From: Candidatus Obscuribacterales bacterium
Lineage (GTDB): Bacteria > Cyanobacteriota > Vampirovibrionia > Obscuribacterales > Obscuribacteraceae
Assembly (NCBI GenBank): GCA_019744775.1
Contig: JAIETZ010000005.1
Location: forward strand, 62,001 to 126,000
Length of the DNA: 64,000 bases
Direction: 5' to 3'
In this document: in pieces, positions 7,235-15,393 of the stretch
Layout of the letters: each line of letters begins with the position of its first letter
How positions within the stretch are numbered: position 1 is the first letter of the stretch
The notes under the pieces: generated by a model
The model's database searches: none
The model's input: the letters and a program-made list of their open reading frames with translations, nothing else
What the model was told of the DNA's origin: nothing
Made by a program: the position numbers and the translations under genes

Positions 7235-10162
7235 CTAACTTCCTGCTGGTTCTTCTGAAACCACGGGTCTGTGATCTTTTGATGGATTGAAGGACTCTGT
7301 TCTCTTAGTCCCGGACGGGGTAATGGTTACACGCTTGGTTTCTTCTGTAAACCATTCAAATTGCGGTTGGTCATTTTCCTCTAGTCCGGTACTTAGTTTT
7401 TTGTACTCTTTTAGTTTTCGCCAGTGTGTGATTCCGTCCTTAGGCACGTCCATCGTTTCTTCTTGGAACCGAACAGGTTTATTCGATTTAGGATCAATTG
7501 CTGAGTATTCACGAACTATATGCTTGGAGCCGCTTATTGGATTGTATTCTTCCAGTACTTGTGCCCCACCTTTTTCACTGTACCAAATTGATTTCCATCC
7601 CTGCTTAGTCTCACCATTGGTTACTTGAGTTATCTGCGGGTCTGATTTTAGGCACTTAATTCTGTCGTCGAGCCATTTTTGCCCAGAGACAAGTTTTTCT
7701 TTTGCAAATTGCATTTTCATATCCGGCTTTTGCCCTGGCGGTGCTTCCGGTGAAGCTGCCTCGGTGATTTTGCCGGTGCCGGTTTTCGAGATAAACTTCC
7801 AATGGTTGTTTTGATCGAGTGTGAATTTGTTTGTAATAGTTTGTCCGTCTGCGCTAGTAGTTGACACCTCTCTATTCGGCACACCGCGATGGTCTATGTA
7901 TTCTTCTTTTCTGTATCGAGCACCATCTGAAGTGCGATTGGCTTCTTCTATTTGTCGACCATTTTTCTCGTAGCGGATTTTTGTCCAGTCATTGGTTGGC
8001 TCACTAAATGGAACCTCTTCCAGATTTGTTACTTCTCTATCGCGTTTTAGTTGATTGAGATGCCCCTCCCATTTGTCGGTAAGAGGTATCATTTTCTCGT
8101 TTCCATCAGCATCTGTACGTACTCGAAACTTATTGGAGACTTCTTTGCCGCCTGCAGGAGTTGTTTTAACTTCTCGGATCGTTCCTAATCCGTCGCTGTA
8201 ATCTTCGGTGTGTACTCGGGACCCATTTTCAGGATTGAAAGTATCGGCGATCTTTCTTCCGCCTATTTTGGTCTCGTATTGCACGCCTGTCCATTTGCCT
8301 TGCAGACCTTCAATAGGTCTTACATTTGCGGCTTGGGGATTTTTATGTATTTGATCCAATTCCAGTTGCCAGGACTCTTCAGGAGTTGGCTTTGGTAGCT
8401 TCTGAACATATTTTGATACGTCAGGCTTTTGGGATAGTGGCACGTCGTGTGTTGATCCTTGATTCCATTTATCTGCACCGCTTGTATCCGTCGCTGTATT
8501 AGTTTGACCTTTTGTTGTGTCTGCCTGTGGCGCTCCTTTGGGTAGTTCCTGTTGTCCTTGTGTAGCGCCTTTTGAAGTGTCACCTTGTTGAGTGGTGCCC
8601 TTGGATGCATCAGTTGGTTGCTGCGGAGCAACTTTTGGTGCATCACCGACTTCGGTTGGAGCTGGAGTTTTAGCCACGTCTTTAGCCGGCGGGACTAACT
8701 TCGTGCTGTCCGTCGGTGGAGTTGGTGTTTCTTTGGGTAATTGGCTTGTCTTATTAAACGCGTCGGTGGTTCGAGAAGCAACGGCGCTATCGGCAGCTGT
8801 TGCGCCTGCAGTTGCCGCATCTGCTGCAGCTAAATCGGATGCAGTTGATGACGAAGCTGATTTGAGCATGGCTGCGCCTTCTGAAATTGCTGGTGCAACT
8901 CCGCCGACTAGACCGCCTGTAGCTAATCCTATGACTGCGCCATGGACTGTTTTTGAAGCAACATGCGGTACATCCACATAACCTTTTTTCTCGATATCGT
9001 CTCGCGTTGCAAAACCGCCTTCAATAACCCCGCCAGCTGTGGCCCCTCCGGCAGAGCCGGCGGCAACGCCTACAGCTGTTTTTGCCAAAATGCCCTCACC
9101 GCCTACCACAGCAGCTGTACGTGCGTGAGCTACAAGCCCCACACTTCCAGCGAGTCCAACTCCAAGTCCGGTTATTGCACCGTCCTTAACTCCACTTGCG
9201 GTTTTATCCCAGCGACCGGTATTGGCGTAATCGACTAATCCACCACCTGCTGCACCGGCCCCTGTTGCGCCGATTACTCCTCCTCCCAATAAGAAGGCTA
9301 AAGTAGCAGGAGGAAGAGCTGCCGTGGAACGAGCGGCTCTTCGACCAGCCTCTTGCGACTCTTCGTAATTGTCAGCCAGATTTGGAAATGCCAGAGATGC
9401 AGGCTTTTTATACTTTGATGAAAAATCAGTTGGGTTGAAGTTTTTGCCTGTGCATTGGCGGTAAAGATTTTCAAACTGATTAAGGTTAGGCAAAGTAGCC
9501 GACTTCTCCAACAGCTTTATCATTTGTCTTTCTTGTTCATATTCCTTTTCGATGCGATCGGAACTATGTTCAAGACCAGTTGACCGCTTAAACCAATCTA
9601 TTGCGTCATCAATTGGTCCCTGTCCTTCGTGTTGGGATTGGAATTTATTGTGCTGTGTTTCCAAAGCAATTTTGACCATCATTGCAGCACGCTTGGCGGC
9701 AAGATGTTCTTCGTCCATCATCTGGGTCTTAGACACTTTCTTTTCGGCAACGGCGCCGGGTGGTTTGCCGGCTGTCGGTGATTCTGGTTGCTCCAATCTC
9801 TGTTTGGCGACTAGCGCTTTTGCCCATTGGTCAAAGTATTTGACTGCATTTGGTACATCAGCATTGCTTGGAATATTCAGCTTGTCTCCGACGTGGTAGG
9901 TCGGCGCGCCATAGGCAATTTTGCCGTCCTTGAGCATGATTTTTGGATCCAGCTCGTGCTGATTGACGGCGTACAAAGCTTTCAGCGGAATACCGTACTG
10001 TTGGCATATTTCCGATAAAGTCTCGCCGCTTTTGATAGTGTGCGAGGAGAACTTTAGCTCTTTCTTTTCCGCTTTGAGGACGTCCTGTCCCTTCTCTAGT
10101 TGCTCAGCCTTTGGGGGTTCCGGCTGTCGTACATCAGTCGGCCTAAACTTATCAGAAACCAT
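7235..10162 (-). CDS. large LysM protein with glycine-zipper core and C-terminal repeats
   Basis: Seen: 975 residues. A LysM domain lies at about residues 38-100 (HTIKSGETLSEICQQYGIP), with no signal peptide before it. Residues about 280-430 are Gly/Ala-rich and hydrophobic, like a glycine-zipper membrane region. Residues about 430-570 are Thr/Pro/Gln/Lys-rich linker. The C-terminal 400 residues hold at least three diverged repeats of about 100-110 residues, each with a W-T-x-I/V-x-Y motif, a following E-xx-NP-xSG core and an acidic-aromatic KEEYID-type strand, reminiscent of RHS-like strand repeats. LysM binds peptidoglycan or chitin-like glycans. Inference: a cell-envelope or exported structural/effector protein whose export route is unclear. 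A GAGG site precedes ATG 10162. Confidence 0.75.
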   Translation of the reverse strand: MVSDKFRPTDVRQPEPPKAEQLEKGQDVLKAEKKELKFSSHTIKSGETLSEICQQYGIPLKALYAVNQHELDPKIMLKDGKIAYGAPTYHVGDKLNIPSNADVPNAVKYFDQWAKALVAKQRLEQPESPTAGKPPGAVAEKKVSKTQMMDEEHLAAKRAAMMVKIALETQHNKFQSQHEGQGPIDDAIDWFKRSTGLEHSSDRIEKEYEQERQMIKLLEKSATLPNLNQFENLYRQCTGKNFNPTDFSSKYKKPASLAFPNLADNYEESQEAGRRAARSTAALPPATLAFLLGGGVIGATGAGAAGGGLVDYANTGRWDKTASGVKDGAITGLGVGLAGSVGLVAHARTAAVVGGEGILAKTAVGVAAGSAGGATAGGVIEGGFATRDDIEKKGYVDVPHVASKTVHGAVIGLATGGLVGGVAPAISEGAAMLKSASSSTASDLAAADAATAGATAADSAVASRTTDAFNKTSQLPKETPTPPTDSTKLVPPAKDVAKTPAPTEVGDAPKVAPQQPTDASKGTTQQGDTSKGATQGQQELPKGAPQADTTKGQTNTATDTSGADKWNQGSTHDVPLSQKPDVSKYVQKLPKPTPEESWQLELDQIHKNPQAANVRPIEGLQGKWTGVQYETKIGGRKIADTFNPENGSRVHTEDYSDGLGTIREVKTTPAGGKEVSNKFRVRTDADGNEKMIPLTDKWEGHLNQLKRDREVTNLEEVPFSEPTNDWTKIRYEKNGRQIEEANRTSDGARYRKEEYIDHRGVPNREVSTTSADGQTITNKFTLDQNNHWKFISKTGTGKITEAASPEAPPGQKPDMKMQFAKEKLVSGQKWLDDRIKCLKSDPQITQVTNGETKQGWKSIWYSEKGGAQVLEEYNPISGSKHIVREYSAIDPKSNKPVRFQEETMDVPKDGITHWRKLKEYKKLSTGLEENDQPQFEWFTEETKRVTITPSGTKRTESFNPSKDHRPVVSEEPAGS

Positions 10163-10298
10163 CTAATTGCCTCTAAAAAACAAACCTAAAGGTAATCTAC
10201 CCAGAATTCAGGCCTGGCTTGCCGTTTAGGCAAGATAAAATCTCACGTTTAATCTTCGCCCGACTGGACGTGAACCCTAACAGGCTGAGACTTTGAGG

Positions 10299-11543
10299 CT
10301 ATTGGCTGACTGGGTTCATCACCTTACCGGCAAACAAGATAGTTTGTTTACCAGGCTGTTCTTCGTAGGTGACCGCACAGAAGAATGGATGATCGACATT
10401 CATCACAAAGGGAGTCATCGGCATGAATGACGAGCCCATCATGATAGCTGCGGTAACGGCTGCCGCTTCGGTGCCGTCCTCGTCTACATTAACGTAGGTC
10501 TTGTGAATCACGTCGCCGATAAAGGGCTTAGGCGGCGGCAGGGTCATCTGGGTAAAGTTTGCTCCTGGAGTAAAGGCTTCCGGCATGCCCATTTGTGATA
10601 GCAGTTTCTTCAGATGCAGCTCGTAGCTCATCTTGAATCGTGGCAGAGTCAAAGTGCCATTGCCCTTGTTCATACTATTCATGTAGCCTGTCCAGTTTGC
10701 CGGAGTTAGCGACTGACAAAACTGATTTACATCAGAATTACTGCGCGGCAGAAATACATACATGGCAAATCTGTCATCGGTGTAGGAAAGTTTTACTGCC
10801 TGGACGTTTGTGTCTTCTAAATAGAAAAATTGTCCGTCTCTGTGCATCATATTCGCCTTAACAGACTGTCCTGACAGCAAGTGAAAATCAGCCGGTGCCG
10901 TTTGTTTTTTATCAAATACTTTGTCCCAATGGGCTTTGAAATAAGCGCTGTTGATAAGCATTAGGAAAGTCGCCGGGTCTAAGGTTTTGACTATAGAATC
11001 AATTTTGTTGTGAGTTTTTTGCTTAACCCAATTGTTGATGATTGAGACGCTGTCAGCCCGTCTGAAATCGATAGTTTTTGCATCCGCATTGAATGCACTT
11101 GTTAAAAGCTTGCTGTAGTTTGGTACAAATCGTACATCTGGTCTTGCCCACAGTGAGTTGGCAATTTCCATTGTCAGAGACTTCCCTGGTCCTTTAATAC
11201 CTGGAATATCTTTCACGGTTTGCAGTTGGCGAGTAAAAGTGGCATAGCTGGAAGCTGCTGATTGAGCATCGATTCCTGACAAATTTAAGACATCAGCCAT
11301 ATCCACCTTTGTTTTTCCTGCGGCACCGACATAAACCATTTCCAGGCATGAGTGAATGCTCAATGGTGAAATGAATACGTTTTTGTTGTCGTTTGCTTGG
11401 TCGCCGGCAAGTCTGTTCACGACATTCAAACCAAAAGTAGAAGCCGGATCTAGTTGGTATCCGCTATCGATCTTGCTTTGAGCGCAGGGAATCGACGTTA
11501 GTCCGACAATAAGCAGCAGGGCTAACGCGAAATAATGGATCAT
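10299..11543 (-). CDS. secreted serpin (serine protease inhibitor)
   Basis: Seen: a signal peptide (MIHYFALALLLIVGLTSIPCAQS) and a full-length serpin of 414 residues, with the NVFISPLSIHSCLEMVYVGA helix region, INSAYFKAHWDKVF strand and the hinge DEDGTEAAAVTAA that marks inhibitory serpins. The reactive loop that follows (IMMGSSFMPMTPF) has no Arg or Lys, so a trypsin-like target is unlikely; chymotrypsin- or elastase-like, or cysteine proteases, fit better. P1 cannot be fixed because the loop is several residues longer than in alpha-1-antitrypsin. Bacterial serpins are patchy and probably protect against secreted host or prey proteases. It is followed by the LysM gene 136 bases downstream. 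Confidence 0.93.
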   Translation of the reverse strand: MIHYFALALLLIVGLTSIPCAQSKIDSGYQLDPASTFGLNVVNRLAGDQANDNKNVFISPLSIHSCLEMVYVGAAGKTKVDMADVLNLSGIDAQSAASSYATFTRQLQTVKDIPGIKGPGKSLTMEIANSLWARPDVRFVPNYSKLLTSAFNADAKTIDFRRADSVSIINNWVKQKTHNKIDSIVKTLDPATFLMLINSAYFKAHWDKVFDKKQTAPADFHLLSGQSVKANMMHRDGQFFYLEDTNVQAVKLSYTDDRFAMYVFLPRSNSDVNQFCQSLTPANWTGYMNSMNKGNGTLTLPRFKMSYELHLKKLLSQMGMPEAFTPGANFTQMTLPPPKPFIGDVIHKTYVNVDEDGTEAAAVTAAIMMGSSFMPMTPFVMNVDHPFFCAVTYEEQPGKQTILFAGKVMNPVSQ

Positions 11544-11551
11544 TGCTTCTC

Positions 11552-12853
11552 CTAATTGATTTGTGAAAGACTTTCTTCGACAGCCTTCAAGGTGTCATCG
11601 ATATCTTGCTTTGAATGCTCCAGCGAAATGAAAGCAGCTTCAAATTGAGACGGTGGCCAGTAAATGCCTCTGTCTCTTAGTGCTTGCCAGAATTTTGCAA
11701 ATTTCTTAGTGTCGCACTTCTGTGCGCTTTCTAGATCCGTCACTTTGTCTTTGGAGAAGAAGAGACAAATCATGCCGGTGACGCTTGCTACTTGAGCAGT
11801 AGTTTTTGTCTTTTTGATTATTTCAGCAAGACCATCAGCCAGGCGTTGAGTTCTGTTTTCTAATTGCGCGTAGCTCTGTGGAATTTGCAACATTCTCAAT
11901 TGCGCTATGCCTGCGGCCATAGCAATGGGATTACCGGAAAGCGTACCTGCTTGATAGACGGATCCCAGAGGGGCAATCATTTCCATGATGTCGCGTCTTC
12001 CGCCGTAGGCTCCGACTGGAAGCCCACCGCCAATGATTTTGCCTAGAGTTGTTAGATCCGGTTTGATCTTATAGCGCTCTTGTGCGCCGCCCAATGCAAC
12101 GCGGAATCCGGTCATAACTTCATCGAAAATAACCAACGTGCCATTTTCTTCCGCCAGTTTCTTCATCGCTTCGAGATAACCGTCGTTGGGTAGAATTAGC
12201 CCGGCATTACCGATTATTGGTTCAAGAATTATCGCTGCAATTTGTTTGCCGTGTTCTTTGAAGGCTTTCTTCAGCGAATCAAGATCGTTAAACGGCAGAG
12301 ATATTGTCAGTTTTGCAAGTTCCTCCGGCACGCCAGGCGAGCTGGAAATACCCAGTGTTTGTAATCCGGAGCCAGCCTTAATTAGAAATGAGTCGGCATG
12401 TCCGTGATAGCAGCCATCAAATTTGATGATCATGTCGCGTTTAGTAAATGCGCGAGCCAGTCTTATAGCCGACATCGTAGCTTCCGTGCCGGATGATACC
12501 AGTCTGACCATCTCAATGCTTGGCACAGAGTGGACTATAAGTTCAGCGAGTTCAATCTCATGAACCGAAGGTGCACCATAACTTGTACCGCGCTCAAGAG
12601 CATCTTCCAATGCTTCCAACACGCGTGGATGACGATGACCGAGAATCATCGGACCCCATGAGCCTACATAGTCTATGTAGCGGTTTTGATCGATGTCCCA
12701 CATGTACGGGCCGTCTGCACGATCGATAAATATCGGCGTGGCATCGACCGCCTTGCAGGAGCGTACCGGCGAATTGACTCCACCGGGCAAGACTTTGCTT
12801 GCGCGTTCGAATGCTTGTTGAGACCGGTTTGCCGGTACCGCTGTTTGTGTCAT
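11552..12853 (-). CDS. hemL: glutamate-1-semialdehyde 2,1-aminomutase
   Basis: Converts glutamate-1-semialdehyde to 5-aminolevulinate, the last step of the C5 route to tetrapyrroles (heme, cobalamin). Seen: 433 residues, the usual length, with the N-terminal LPGGVNSPVRS, the SGTEATMSAIRLAR substrate region, VIFDEVMTGFR, and TLGKIIGGGLPVGAYGG, where the Lys binds PLP. It follows the thioredoxin-like gene with a gap of three bases and precedes the serpin by eight bases, so the three may be co-transcribed. No other heme gene is in the window. Confidence 0.97.
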   Translation of the reverse strand: MTQTAVPANRSQQAFERASKVLPGGVNSPVRSCKAVDATPIFIDRADGPYMWDIDQNRYIDYVGSWGPMILGHRHPRVLEALEDALERGTSYGAPSVHEIELAELIVHSVPSIEMVRLVSSGTEATMSAIRLARAFTKRDMIIKFDGCYHGHADSFLIKAGSGLQTLGISSSPGVPEELAKLTISLPFNDLDSLKKAFKEHGKQIAAIILEPIIGNAGLILPNDGYLEAMKKLAEENGTLVIFDEVMTGFRVALGGAQERYKIKPDLTTLGKIIGGGLPVGAYGGRRDIMEMIAPLGSVYQAGTLSGNPIAMAAGIAQLRMLQIPQSYAQLENRTQRLADGLAEIIKKTKTTAQVASVTGMICLFFSKDKVTDLESAQKCDTKKFAKFWQALRDRGIYWPPSQFEAAFISLEHSKQDIDDTLKAVEESLSQIN

Positions 12854-12856
12854 TTT

Positions 12857-13327
12857 CTACGTAGCCGAAGTTTGCGCACCGGTACCGAGTAAGCGCTCGA
12901 GTACGGGCTCGACCATTTTGGCTGCCTTTTCACCGGCTTGGAAATGACGCAATTTTTGGTCGCGGTCAAAAATGTAAAATGCCGGCACGAATTTGTTTTC
13001 GAAAGCATCGGTAATTGTGTGCCAGTTGTCGACTACACATGGCCAAGTCAATTCGTATTCAGCCATGTTCTCCTTGACTGCCTCAATGTTCGTGTCGCTT
13101 TCTTGGCGAGGCATGTGGATGGCAACAACTTTCAAGCCATGTGATTTGTACTTCTCAATCCACTTAGAGATATCGGGAAGAGATTCTTTGCAAATACCGC
13201 AGCTTATTGCCCAGAAGTGAATAATCGTCGGGCTGCCTTTTAGGTCTTCAGTCTTAATCGGATCTGAGTTAAACCAGTCAGTCCCACCTTCAAGCGAGGG
13301 CATTTGACTATCCATACGAAGCGGCAT
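12857..13327 (-). CDS. thioredoxin-like protein (TlpA/redoxin type)
   Basis: Seen: 156 residues with a thioredoxin fold. The redox site is C43-G-I-C46 inside HFWAISCGICKESLPDI, followed by KVVAIHMPR and a cis-Pro region (FVPAFYIFD). There is no signal peptide or lipobox, so it is cytosolic unless exported otherwise, unlike many TlpA proteins. Family: such proteins reduce disulfides or act as peroxidases. The CGIC pair is unusual against the CxPC of most TlpA proteins, since Pro is missing before the second Cys. It begins the hemL-serpin group on the minus strand. Confidence 0.85.
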   Translation of the reverse strand: MPLRMDSQMPSLEGGTDWFNSDPIKTEDLKGSPTIIHFWAISCGICKESLPDISKWIEKYKSHGLKVVAIHMPRQESDTNIEAVKENMAEYELTWPCVVDNWHTITDAFENKFVPAFYIFDRDQKLRHFQAGEKAAKMVEPVLERLLGTGAQTSAT

Positions 13328-13344
13328 GTGAATCTCCTTGGCAA

Positions 13345-13367
13345 GGGCGCATGCAATGCGCCCCTAC
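13345..13367 (-). repeat. REP-like hairpin repeat, copy 1
   Basis: Contains GGGCGCATGCAATGCGCCC followed by CTAC on the plus strand. The arms GGGCGCAT and ATGCGCCC form a perfect 8-bp stem with a 3-base loop. It lies between the thioredoxin-like and peroxiredoxin genes, both on the minus strand, and is in the same sense as them when the GTAGG end is taken as 5'. Confidence 0.9.
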
Positions 13368-13400
13368 ATAAATTACCTTGCGCCTATTAATTTTACGCCA

Positions 13401-13436
13401 AAAACAAAACCAGATCTGCAATTTGCAGATCTGGTT
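13401..13436 (-). terminator. Rho-independent terminator of the peroxiredoxin gene
   Basis: A perfect 12-bp stem (AACCAGATCTGC at 13408-13419 with GCAGATCTGGTT at 13425-13436) closes a 5-base loop. In minus-strand sense it is followed by a T-rich run (TTGTTTT). It sits 28 bases after the stop of the peroxiredoxin gene. Confidence 0.85.
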
Positions 13437-13463
13437 CGTTACTGATTTGTTATTTCAACAAGT

Positions 13464-14003
13464 TTAGACTTGCAATGGCTTTTGACCAGGCTTCCAGTCA
13501 GCGCCGCAAAGTCCGCCGGTTTTAATGGCTTCCAATACGCGCAATGTTTCATCAACAGAGCGGCCGATGTTCAATGCATGAACAACTTGATATTGGAGAA
13601 CGCCATCTTGGTCGATGATGTAGAGACCGCGCAAAGCGATACCCTTTTCTTCAATCAAGACGCCGAAGTCACGGCTGACATCTTTGGTGATATCAGAAGC
13701 GAGAGGGAACTTGAGCGAACCCAAGCCATTCTTGTCTTCTGGTGTGTTGATCCAAGCGCGGTGGCTGTAGACGCTATCGGTTGATACACCGATTATCTCA
13801 GCGCCAGCTTTCTTGAACTCATCATAACGATCGTTGAATGCCTTGATTTCTGTTGGGCATACGAAGGTGAAATCGAGTGGGTAAAACAACAGAATAACGA
13901 ACTTGCCTTTGTAATCGGACAAGCGAACGTTCTCTTTAAGACCCTTCATGTCCTTCGTTGAAGGCATGTCGAAATCTGGAGCTTTTTTTCCAACTTGCAA
14001 CAT
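13464..14003 (-). CDS. 2-Cys peroxiredoxin (AhpC/Prx1 type)
   Basis: Reduces hydrogen peroxide and organic hydroperoxides in the cytoplasm. Seen: the peroxidatic Cys49 in [13 protein letters not shown], Arg and Thr of the active site nearby, and a C-terminal resolving Cys at about 166 in [11 protein letters not shown]. The usual VCP is replaced by LCG here, but position and length (179 residues) fit a typical 2-Cys enzyme. The GGLG and YF motifs of peroxide-sensitive forms are not evident. It is a single-gene unit with its own terminator; the electron donor could be the thioredoxin-like protein nearby, but that is inference. Confidence 0.95.
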   Translation of the reverse strand: MLQVGKKAPDFDMPSTKDMKGLKENVRLSDYKGKFVILLFYPLDFTFVCPTEIKAFNDRYDEFKKAGAEIIGVSTDSVYSHRAWINTPEDKNGLGSLKFPLASDITKDVSRDFGVLIEEKGIALRGLYIIDQDGVLQYQVVHALNIGRSVDETLRVLEAIKTGGLCGADWKPGQKPLQV

Positions 14004-14125
14004 TTAGGTATTAACCCCGTGGGTAAGGTAAGAAACTGATTTGAATGATAGCGGGCTAAACAGGCAAAGCCGCCGTCATTAATGGAAATCACATAATTAG
14101 TACAAAAACGTTCTAAAAGGCAGCC

Positions 14126-14332
14126 CTAGCGCTTCTTGGCGGCTTTGGGTGCTTGTTGACTAGTGCGTTCCCACTCGTCCAGTTCACTGCGCAGGCCGTT
14201 TTCAACCGCATATCTTTGTATAAGCGGGGCGTTTACATTCCAGCCTATCGAAAGCAAATGCCAAAGGTGCTCGCGAGGAGTAGCTCCTTGCTTGCTGCGA
14301 CCGAGTTCTGCTTCGTTTACTGCATCAGCCAT
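14126..14332 (-). CDS. small hypothetical protein
   Basis: Not recognised. A 68-residue soluble protein with an aromatic, helical middle (PREHLWHLLSIGWNVNAPLIQRYA) and a basic Ala/Lys tail (QAPKAAKKR). No membrane segment or known motif. The start ATG at 14332 has little Shine-Dalgarno similarity. It is flanked upstream by a REP-like repeat and is divergent from rplU. Its codon use resembles neighbouring genes and the frame covers the region fully, which favours a real gene. Confidence 0.55.
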   Translation of the reverse strand: MADAVNEAELGRSKQGATPREHLWHLLSIGWNVNAPLIQRYAVENGLRSELDEWERTSQQAPKAAKKR

Positions 14333-14364
14333 GTGATGAATTATAAAGAACCGGAAGGCAAAAA

Positions 14365-14387
14365 GGGCGCATGCAATGCGCCCCTAC
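14365..14387 (-). repeat. REP-like hairpin repeat, copy 2
   Basis: Same 19-base hairpin core as copy 1, with CTAC at the right edge. It lies in the divergent gap between the small hypothetical gene and rplU. Confidence 0.9.
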
Positions 14388-14474
14388 AAGGGAAATAGTT
14401 TATAAAAGACTAATTTGTTGGGCTGGGGTTGTTGAGAGAGGTTGTTATTTGATAGGATCTTCAATCCTTATGTT

Positions 14475-14499
14475 GTCCTTGAGGCACCTGTGCCGGGAC
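14475..14499 (+). promoter_or_regulatory. possible leader hairpin of rplU
   Basis: GTCC (14475-14478) pairs with GGAC (14496-14499), and inside it GGCA pairs with TGCC around a CCTG loop. The interrupted hairpin lies about 33 bases before the rplU start. Ribosomal protein L21 operons often carry a structured leader; whether this is one needs comparison across relatives. Confidence 0.35.
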
Positions 14500-14531
14500 G
14501 CGTAATTGTATGAATTTTGTCGGAGACGGTC

Positions 14532-15014
14532 ATGTACGCCATCGTAGAAGCTTGTGGTAGACAGTATCAGCTTGAAGCTGGTCGTTTTATAGATGTAGAA
14601 ATGCTGGCTTTGGAGCCAGGCGACAACTACACCTTTGATAAGGTGTTGATGATTGTCGACAGCAAGGGCAGCCACGTTGGCGAGCCGTATGTTAGCGGCG
14701 CCAAGGTAAAGGGACGTGTGATTTCCCATGGTCGCGATAAGAAGATTATCGTGTACCACATGCGCCCGAAGAAAGGCACACGCAAGAAGCAAGGTCACAG
14801 ACAAGGTCACACTCGTGTGATCATCGATTCAATCGAATTGAACGATAAAGTGCTTGCTGAATCCAAAGACACCGGCAAAAAGGCTCCAGTCAAAAAAGCT
14901 GAAGCCAAGGAAGCTAAAGCTCCTAAGAAAGAAGCCAAAAAAGAATCAGGCAAAGCTCCAGCTAAGGCTGAAAAGCCGGCAGCTAAAAAGGCAGCTAAGT
15001 CAAAAGCAGAGTAA
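14532..15014 (+). CDS. rplU: 50S ribosomal protein L21 with long basic tail
   Basis: Binds 23S rRNA domain and L20 in the large subunit. Seen: the L21 core at residues 1-103 (MYAIVEACGRQYQLEAGRF at the start, KKGTRKKQGHRQGHT near its end), then a 55-residue Lys/Ala/Glu-rich tail beginning near KDTGKKAPVKK. The usual protein is about 103 residues; total here is 160. I start at ATG 14532, with GGAG six bases upstream, rather than a TTG at 14517. It is followed by rpmA, as in nearly all bacteria, but with a REP-like repeat between them. Confidence 0.96.
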   Translation: MYAIVEACGRQYQLEAGRFIDVEMLALEPGDNYTFDKVLMIVDSKGSHVGEPYVSGAKVKGRVISHGRDKKIIVYHMRPKKGTRKKQGHRQGHTRVIIDSIELNDKVLAESKDTGKKAPVKKAEAKEAKAPKKEAKKESGKAPAKAEKPAAKKAAKSKAE

Positions 15015-15017
15015 ATT

Positions 15018-15040
15018 GTAGGGGCGCATTGCATGCGCCC
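15018..15040 (+). repeat. REP-like hairpin repeat, copy 3 (inside the rplU-rpmA operon)
   Basis: GTAG followed by GGGCGCATTGCATGCGCCC, starting three bases after the rplU stop and ending 25 bases before rpmA. It must be transcribed if the two genes share an mRNA. Confidence 0.92.
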
Positions 15041-15065
15041 GTAACTAGAAAGAGGGTTTTAGGCA

Positions 15066-15317
15066 ATGGCACATAAGAAGGGCGGCGGCTCGACACGTAA
15101 CGGCCGCGACAGCCAACCAAAAAGACTAGGCGTAAAGATGTTTGCCGGCGAAGCAGCAAACTGCGGTAGCATCTTGGTCAGACAGCGTGGCACAAGAATC
15201 CACCCAGGTGTCAATGTTCGCATCGGTAGCGACGACACCCTGTATTCGGTTATCGACGGTGTGGTCAAATTCGAGATGTCCCGCGGCCGCAAGCTGGTAA
15301 GTGTTTACCCAGCATAA
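15066..15317 (+). CDS. rpmA: 50S ribosomal protein L27
   Basis: L27 reaches into the peptidyl transferase centre. Seen: [17 protein letters not shown] at the N-terminus without the cleavable extension found in Firmicutes, then [17 protein letters not shown]-type core and [15 protein letters not shown]. The 83-residue length is normal. GAGGG precedes the ATG. Downstream, the usual obg gene is absent; instead a repeat with T-tract and then murE follow. Confidence 0.98.
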   Translation: MAHKKGGGSTRNGRDSQPKRLGVKMFAGEAANCGSILVRQRGTRIHPGVNVRIGSDDTLYSVIDGVVKFEMSRGRKLVSVYPA

Positions 15318-15338
15318 TTGTGGGTGCATTTGATACTT

Positions 15339-15370
15339 GTAAGGGCGCATTGCATGCGCCCTTTTCTTTA
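15339..15370 (+). terminator. REP-like repeat copy 4 doubling as a terminator of rplU-rpmA
   Basis: GGGCGCATTGCATGCGCCC (15343-15361) is followed directly by TTTTCTTTAT. A GC-rich 8-bp stem with a 3-base loop and a U-rich end fits an intrinsic terminator. It is the fourth copy of the dispersed repeat and lies 22 bases after the rpmA stop. The dual role is inference from the T-tract, which other copies lack. Confidence 0.65.
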
Positions 15371-15393
15371 TCTTATTCCTGAAGGTAATTGAA

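Noticed and set aside
10218-10234. CTTGCC/GGCAAG hairpin as a terminator of the serpin gene
   Set aside because: No T-run on either side in the needed sense; may be chance.
14445-14810. 121-residue minus-strand frame across the rplU start
   Set aside because: Opposes the well-supported rplU gene.
13345-15361. Several repeats close together as a CRISPR array
   Set aside because: Repeats are in both orientations, separated by whole genes, with no regular spacers or cas genes.
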